Source of the DNA: Algoriphagus oliviformis | GTDB lineage: Bacteria; Bacteroidota; Bacteroidia; Cytophagales; Cyclobacteriaceae | Length of the DNA: 64,000 nt | Assembly (NCBI RefSeq): GCF_017254915.1 | Contig: NZ_JAFKCT010000002.1 | Location: forward strand, 558,001-622,000 | Direction: 5' to 3' | Shown here: piece after piece, positions 60,669 through 64,000 of the stretch | Numbering within the stretch: the stretch's first letter is position 1 | How the letters are laid out: every line of letters begins with the position of its first letter | Program-made: the position numbers and the translations under genes | The notes under the pieces: generated by a model | Database searches by the model: none | What the model was told of the DNA's origin: nothing | Seen by the model: only the letters and a program-made list of their open reading frames with translations

Positions 60669-61577
60669 TTGAAAAAAGAAATTACCACCAAAAAAGAAGC
60701 CTGGCTGCACGCGGTCAGGCTTCGTACTTTACCCTTGGCCTTGGCCAGCATTTTCGCCGGATCCTTTCTGGCAGCCTGGCAAGACGCCTTCCGCTGGGAA
60801 ATCCTCCTGCTGGCCGCACTGACCACTATTTTCCTCCAAATCCTGTCCAATCTGTCCAACGACTACGGGGATACCGTGCACGGAGCCGACTCCGCCGAGC
60901 GAACCGGGCCGGTGCGGGCCGTACAGTCGGGCATGATCTCACTTCCGGAGATGAAGCGGGCCATGTATCTGTTTGGGGTGCTATCCCTCATATCAGGCCT
61001 GCTGCTGGTATATTTGGCCGTGCAGGATTGGAGGCTGTTTGCGCTATTCCTAGGCTTGGGCCTGGCGGCGATCTGGGCGGCGATCACCTACACCTCCGGC
61101 AGCAATCCCTATGGCTACGCCGGGCTCGGCGACATTTCGGTCTTTGTCTTCTTTGGCCTGCTCGGCGTGCTGGGCACGTATTTTCTCCATACGCTCAGCT
61201 TTGAGCCGCTCACGATCGCAATCGCTGTCGCGCTAGGGCTCTTCAGCACCGCGGTGCTCAACATCAACAATATCCGTGACATCGAATCTGACGAGAAGGC
61301 CGGCAAGCGCTCCATTCCCGTAAGGATCGGACGAAAAGCAGCCGTGCAATACAACTGGGCGCTGCTTATCGGGGGCTATGCCTGCTTGTCTGTCTTTGTC
61401 TTGCTGAGCGGAAAGCTCTTTGCGCTAGCCACCTTCTTGGCTTTGCCCATCATGCTACAGGTCGGCTTTGGCGTGCAGCGGGCGGCTTCCTCGGCCGAGA
61501 CAGATCCCTTTCTGAAAAAAATGGCCCTCAGTACCCTACTCTGGGTTCTGCTTTTTGGGCTCGGACTGCTTTTTTAG
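60669..61577 (+). CDS. menA: 1,4-dihydroxy-2-naphthoate polyprenyltransferase
   Basis: This 302-aa membrane protein has the UbiA-type prenyltransferase pattern: LQILSNLSNDYGDTVHGAD (first Asp-rich motif), then RTGPVRAVQSG, YTSGSNPYGYAGLGDISVFV (MenA-type motif) and VLNINNIRDIESDEKAGKRS (second Asp-rich motif), with eight or nine membrane segments. It attaches the isoprenoid chain in menaquinone synthesis. It uses a TTG start at 60669; an in-frame stop lies 30 bases upstream and the first internal ATG would remove the first Asp motif. Confidence 0.93.
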   Translation: MKKEITTKKEAWLHAVRLRTLPLALASIFAGSFLAAWQDAFRWEILLLAALTTIFLQILSNLSNDYGDTVHGADSAERTGPVRAVQSGMISLPEMKRAMYLFGVLSLISGLLLVYLAVQDWRLFALFLGLGLAAIWAAITYTSGSNPYGYAGLGDISVFVFFGLLGVLGTYFLHTLSFEPLTIAIAVALGLFSTAVLNINNIRDIESDEKAGKRSIPVRIGRKAAVQYNWALLIGGYACLSVFVLLSGKLFALATFLALPIMLQVGFGVQRAASSAETDPFLKKMALSTLLWVLLFGLGLLF

Positions 61578-61650
61578 CAAAAGCTGGCAAAAATCATTTT
61601 CCTGTCGCTTTTAATGGCTAATTTGAGCTAAACAAAAACCTCTTTTAGCC

Positions 61651-62505
61651 ATGATCAAAGTCCTTGTTCCTTTTGATTTTTCACAAACAGCACAACACGC
61701 CCTCAACTTCGCCGTCAGCCTGACCGAGGTGTACCACAAAGTGGAGCTCAGCGTCATCCACGTGGTGGAGACCCCTGTGACTACCGGCATGGGCACCATG
61801 GGTGGCGGACTGGAGGCCATTCCCGATTTCCAAAACCAGATCTTCTACCTAGAACTGGTCGAAACGAGGAAAAAGCAGTTTCAGGAGCTGGAGGAGAAGT
61901 ACGCCGACGCCAAGTTTTCCTTCGCCACCAAGCTGGTACTTGGCAACGTGTTTAGGAGCATCAGCGAGGCGATTCAGGACGAGGCTCCCGATCTGGTCAT
62001 CATGGGTTCCAAGGGCACTTCCGGTCTGGAGGAAGTCCTAGTCGGCAGCAACACCGAGAAGGTCGTGAGAAGCGCCTCCTGCCCCGTCATCACCATCAAG
62101 GCCGACACGCCCATCCACAGCATGAAAAAGGTCGTGTTCGCTTCGGACTTCCGGGAGTCCAACGACGAAGTGGCCGGGCGGATCAAGCGCATGCAGGCCA
62201 TCTTCGACGCCCAGTTTTACTTTGTGGCGGTCAATACCCCGGGCAACTTTGAGACTACCCGGGAATCCATGGCACGTATCCGGGCTTTTGTGCAGAAGTA
62301 CCAATTCGAAAACATCAAGGCCGAGATCTACAATTCCCTGTCTGAGGAGTCCGGCATCATCGAGTTTGCCGACGACATCGACGCGGACATGATTGCCATG
62401 ACCACCCATGGCCGCACCGGCCTGCTCCACCTGATCACCGGCAGCATCGCCGAGGACGTGGTCAACCACTCCAAACGCCCGGTATGGACCTATAAGACGA
62501 AGTGA
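61651..62505 (+). CDS. Tandem universal stress protein
   Basis: This 284-aa protein has two UspA domains in tandem. The first runs from IKVLVPFDFSQTAQHALNFA to LVIMGSKGTSGLEEVLVGSN and SASCPVITIK; the second from MKKVVFASDFRESNDEVAGR to MTTHGRTGLLHLITGSIAED. The G-x2-G-x9-GS ATP-binding signature is recognisable in both. It stands alone; no partner is adjacent. Confidence 0.92.
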   Translation: MIKVLVPFDFSQTAQHALNFAVSLTEVYHKVELSVIHVVETPVTTGMGTMGGGLEAIPDFQNQIFYLELVETRKKQFQELEEKYADAKFSFATKLVLGNVFRSISEAIQDEAPDLVIMGSKGTSGLEEVLVGSNTEKVVRSASCPVITIKADTPIHSMKKVVFASDFRESNDEVAGRIKRMQAIFDAQFYFVAVNTPGNFETTRESMARIRAFVQKYQFENIKAEIYNSLSEESGIIEFADDIDADMIAMTTHGRTGLLHLITGSIAEDVVNHSKRPVWTYKTK

Positions 62506-62658
62506 GGTCGAAAATCTGGAGTGTAAGAAATCCCTCTTAAATCCCTTTGGAAATAACCGCTACCAAAGGTGCACTTATCGATCCAAATCGAAAGGATTGG
62601 TGTACCAAAGGTACACGGATAAATGAGTTATATGCCACTTTAGGACGACAGACAGACC
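62506..62658. other. Intergenic tract with direct and inverted short repeats
   Basis: TACCAAAGGTRCAC occurs twice (near 62561 and 62602), and GTGTACC/GGTACAC (62600-62616) is a palindrome. GTTATATGCC at 62627-62636 is inverted at 63449-63458, bordering the AT-rich cassette that follows. No gene is evident. Confidence 0.55.
62627..62636 (+). repeat. Left boundary repeat of the AT-rich cassette
   Basis: GTTATATGCC is an exact inverted copy of GGCATATAAC at 63449-63458. The two enclose both genes of the cassette. Confidence 0.6.
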
Positions 62659-63144
62659 ATGCCAAAAAGTAAAAATCTAAACGGACTCCCACATAACCTG
62701 ACAAAAAGCTTTTTCGGGACGAAACGCAATTATAAGTGTGGTTATATGGCTGACTGGCTTGTAAACGCAGCAAGAAAACTATAACTAACAGAGGCCACTA
62801 TTGACGTCTTAAATCAAACTATTCATCCGACAGAATTGAATTTATACCCGCTGACTATTAATCTTAGAAACTTGCCCAACATCATCGACAAGGAATTAAA
62901 AGAAAATGGTTTCCCGTTCGACTTTATTACAGAAGCAAAAATCCGTGTCGAATTTTTTAACTCAAACACTCACAGTAAGACAATTTACTGCTTTCCAACA
63001 CTGACAGACAAAGAAGGGCATAAATATGAACCTGGACGAATAATTGAAGGTGCTTACGAAGACAAGTTCGACCCGTTTGACCCGATAGAGATTTATCCTG
63101 ACAAGCCTTCATTCATTGACAGAATTAAATCCAAATTCAATTAA
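62659..63144 (+). pseudogene. Hypothetical gene with in-frame stop at codon 42
   Basis: The ATG at 62659 opens a frame that is continuous with the 63144 stop except for a single TAA at 62782-62784 (codon 42 of 162). Before the stop it reads MPKSKNLNGLPHNLTKSFFG to ADWLVNAARKL; after it, LTEATIDVLNQTIHPTELNL and NIIDKELKENGFPFDFITEA. From memory, related Bacteroidota proteins read through this point as one domain, so a nonsense change (for example AAA to TAA) is likely. Restarting at TTG 62836 would give a 102-aa fragment. AT-rich, flanked by inverted repeats. Confidence 0.75.
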
Positions 63145-63150
63145 TCCAAT

Positions 63151-63441
63151 ATGAGCGACGACACATTTTCCGATGACACATTAACTGAAGAAGAAGCTTT
63201 TTGGGTTATGTGGTATTTTTTAGAAGGACATTATGAATTGGCAGGAGGACAGTTTGATTTATCAGACATTTTGAGCGCTTCACAACCTTTTGAATTTGAC
63301 GACAACGGACACTTTGATGGAGAAGTAAAAGGGAATAGACGTGTCGCTCCAGCGGACAGCGGAATGGTTTGGCATTGGAATGAAGCAGTGAAAAAATATA
63401 AAGAACAAGGACGACCAAAACCGACACCATTAAAGAAATAA
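63151..63441 (+). CDS. Small hypothetical protein of the AT-rich cassette
   Basis: This 96-aa protein is strongly acidic in its N-terminal half (MSDDTFSDDTLTEEEAFWVM) and basic at the C terminus (KEQGRPKPTPLKK). I recognise no family. It lies 6 bases after the preceding broken gene and inside the same inverted-repeat-bounded cassette, so the two probably belonged to one operon. Low GC relative to neighbours suggests transfer. Confidence 0.65.
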   Translation: MSDDTFSDDTLTEEEAFWVMWYFLEGHYELAGGQFDLSDILSASQPFEFDDNGHFDGEVKGNRRVAPADSGMVWHWNEAVKKYKEQGRPKPTPLKK

Positions 63442-63448
63442 GAAAAGC

Positions 63449-63458
63449 GGCATATAAC
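63449..63458 (-). repeat. Right boundary repeat of the AT-rich cassette
   Basis: GGCATATAAC is the inverted copy of 62627-62636. It is followed by the hairpin GGTTTTC/GAAAACC (63464-63499) with an inner GTCC/GGAC stem. Confidence 0.6.
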
Positions 63459-63695
63459 AGCTAGGTTTTCGTTGCGTCCGCAGGACGGACAGTGAAAACC
63501 AGGTTGCACGAAACCGGGGAGGTTCCTATGGGGATTGGGTCGGTTTTTGAGGGGATCAACGAGCCTGTGAAGCTTGAAAAAAGGAAGCGGGGAGCTGCTT
63601 CCGGCATCAAAAATAAATACGGAATCATCTTAATCAGTCCGCTCAAGCCTGTTTTCAAAGGGCTTTTTTTTGTGGCTTGGCACAGCTTTCCTAAA

Positions 63696-63722
63696 AGTAT
63701 ATACCCAAAACATATACCTTTG
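63696..63722 (+). promoter_or_regulatory. Antitoxin promoter with direct repeat
   Basis: TACCTTTG at 63715-63722 fits the Bacteroidota -7 element. It is overlapped by a repeated ATATACC word (once near 63700, once at 63712-63718), the kind of site an autoregulating antitoxin binds. Confidence 0.5.
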
Positions 63723-63726
63723 TAAA

Positions 63727-63957
63727 ATGAAAACCCTTTCCCTCAAATTGGATGATGAGATCTTCGAAGAGGCTGAAGAGATCACCGGCAAGCTAAATCT
63801 GGCTAGAAATCGCTATATCAACGAAGCGGTTCGGATCTATAATCGGGTGCACAAACGCCGACTTCTGAAGGAGCAACTCGCCAAGGAATCCGCTTTGACT
63901 GGTAAAGACTCCATGGAAGTACTCCGTGAATTCGAACGTCTTCTGGATGAAAACTAG
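63727..63957 (+). CDS. Ribbon-helix-helix antitoxin (MazE/CopG-like)
   Basis: This 76-aa protein has the ribbon-helix-helix pattern KTLSLKLDDEIFEEAEEITG followed by LARNRYINEAVRIYNRVHKR, and a charged C-terminal tail for toxin binding (KDSMEVLREFERLLDEN). It overlaps the start of a MazF/PemK-type gene by 11 bases. It is expected to neutralise the toxin and to repress the operon at the repeat in its promoter. Confidence 0.8.
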   Translation: MKTLSLKLDDEIFEEAEEITGKLNLARNRYINEAVRIYNRVHKRRLLKEQLAKESALTGKDSMEVLREFERLLDEN

Positions 63958-64000
63958 CCAATACGACATTTGGTTGGCGGATCTGAACCCCAGTCGGGGA
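63947..64000 (+). CDS. MazF/PemK-type toxin, N-terminal end (cut by window edge)
   Basis: The 18 visible codons from the ATG at 63947 read MKTSQYDIWLADLNPSRG. The YDIWLADLNPSRG stretch is the standard beginning of MazF/PemK mRNA interferases (usually followed by GTEPGKTRPVV). It overlaps the antitoxin gene by 11 bases, the usual TA layout. The remainder lies outside the window. Confidence 0.8.
   Translation, partial: MKTSQYDIWLADLNPSRG

Larger units (their letters stand above)
63442..63726. other. Intergenic region before the toxin-antitoxin pair
   Basis: This 285-base region contains the cassette end, a hairpin (63464-63499), a short stem AAGCC/GGCTT with a T-run at 63634-63668 that may be a terminator, and the antitoxin promoter (63715-63722). 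A 77-codon frame here has no support as a gene. Confidence 0.55.

Noticed and set aside
63449..63520. Integron attC site at the end of the AT-rich cassette
   Set aside because: A hairpin is present, but the GTTRRRY/RYYYAAC core sites do not fit and no integrase gene is visible. It is kept only as a cassette-like boundary.
63492..63725. 77-codon reading frame before the antitoxin gene
   Set aside because: It lacks family similarity, overlaps a likely terminator and the antitoxin promoter, and has no clear coding bias.
1..64000. CRISPR array, rRNA, prophage or complete insertion sequence
   Set aside because: No regularly spaced repeats, rRNA-like stretches, phage structural genes or transposase genes were seen in any frame.

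Overview
The window looks like chromosome from a member of the Bacteroidota, most likely the Cytophagales (Cyclobacteriaceae/Algoriphagus-like). The reasons are two SusC/SusD pairs, a LytS/LytTR two-component pair, Bacteroidota-type promoters (TTG/TTGC, about 19 bases, then TAnnTTTG), no clear Shine-Dalgarno sequences and many lipoprotein signals. This is inference from gene content; no rRNA or tRNA gene is present. About 50 real genes were found, tightly packed and mostly moderately GC-rich. AT-rich islands occur near 57.8-58.2 kb and 62.6-63.4 kb.

Layout. 1-4.1 kb (minus): a GlcNAc catabolic operon of hypothetical gene, nagB, sugar permease, nagA and an oxidoreductase cut by the window edge. 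4.2-7.4 kb (plus): ring-cleavage-type dioxygenase lipoprotein, pirin-like protein, LytS-type kinase and LytTR regulator. 7.7-10.7 kb (plus): membrane fatty-acid/sterol hydroxylase, XdhC and MocA-like molybdenum-cofactor maturation proteins, which probably serve the IorA/IorB molybdo-hydroxylase at 22.3-25.0 kb. 10.7-17.8 kb (minus): a TPR-CHAT protease-like protein, a membrane-anchored TPR protein, an ECF sigma factor and a large unknown lipoprotein. 18-34 kb: cysteine desulfurase, glnS, metallo-beta-lactamase-fold protein, oxidoreductase, DUF2911, hrpB, a GH99/WbsX-like lipoprotein and an rRNA-methyltransferase-like gene.

34-52.6 kb is a sugar-utilisation locus. It has a double-DUF1080 lipoprotein with a Gfo/Idh/MocA oxidoreductase, two SusC/SusD pairs, a LacI-family regulator, and uxaC, a fructuronate-reductase-like SDR and uxuA, which take D-glucuronate to 2-keto-3-deoxygluconate. 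Four copies of a palindrome (CGCAAnCGnTTnCG) lie upstream of DUF1080, both susC genes and between lacI and uxaC, which ties the locus into one predicted regulon. In three of the four the site lies 19-20 bases upstream of a TTGC element that fits a -33 box, a position that suggests activation.

52.9-64 kb: O-methyltransferase, M15-like peptidase, arginine decarboxylase, arginase, a GxxExxY gene in an inverted-repeat-bounded insert, argS, glutathione peroxidase, menA, universal stress protein, an AT-rich cassette with a gene broken by an in-frame stop, and a MazE/MazF-like toxin-antitoxin pair cut by the window edge.

The most unusual non-coding signal is a dispersed repeat of about 150-185 bases with terminal inverted repeats ATTATCCGC/GCGGATAAT, present in five intergenic copies and producing spurious gene starts. 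Other observations are an 11-base direct repeat at 21-base spacing upstream of the LytTR operon, and a long hairpin that covers the ECF sigma start codon.
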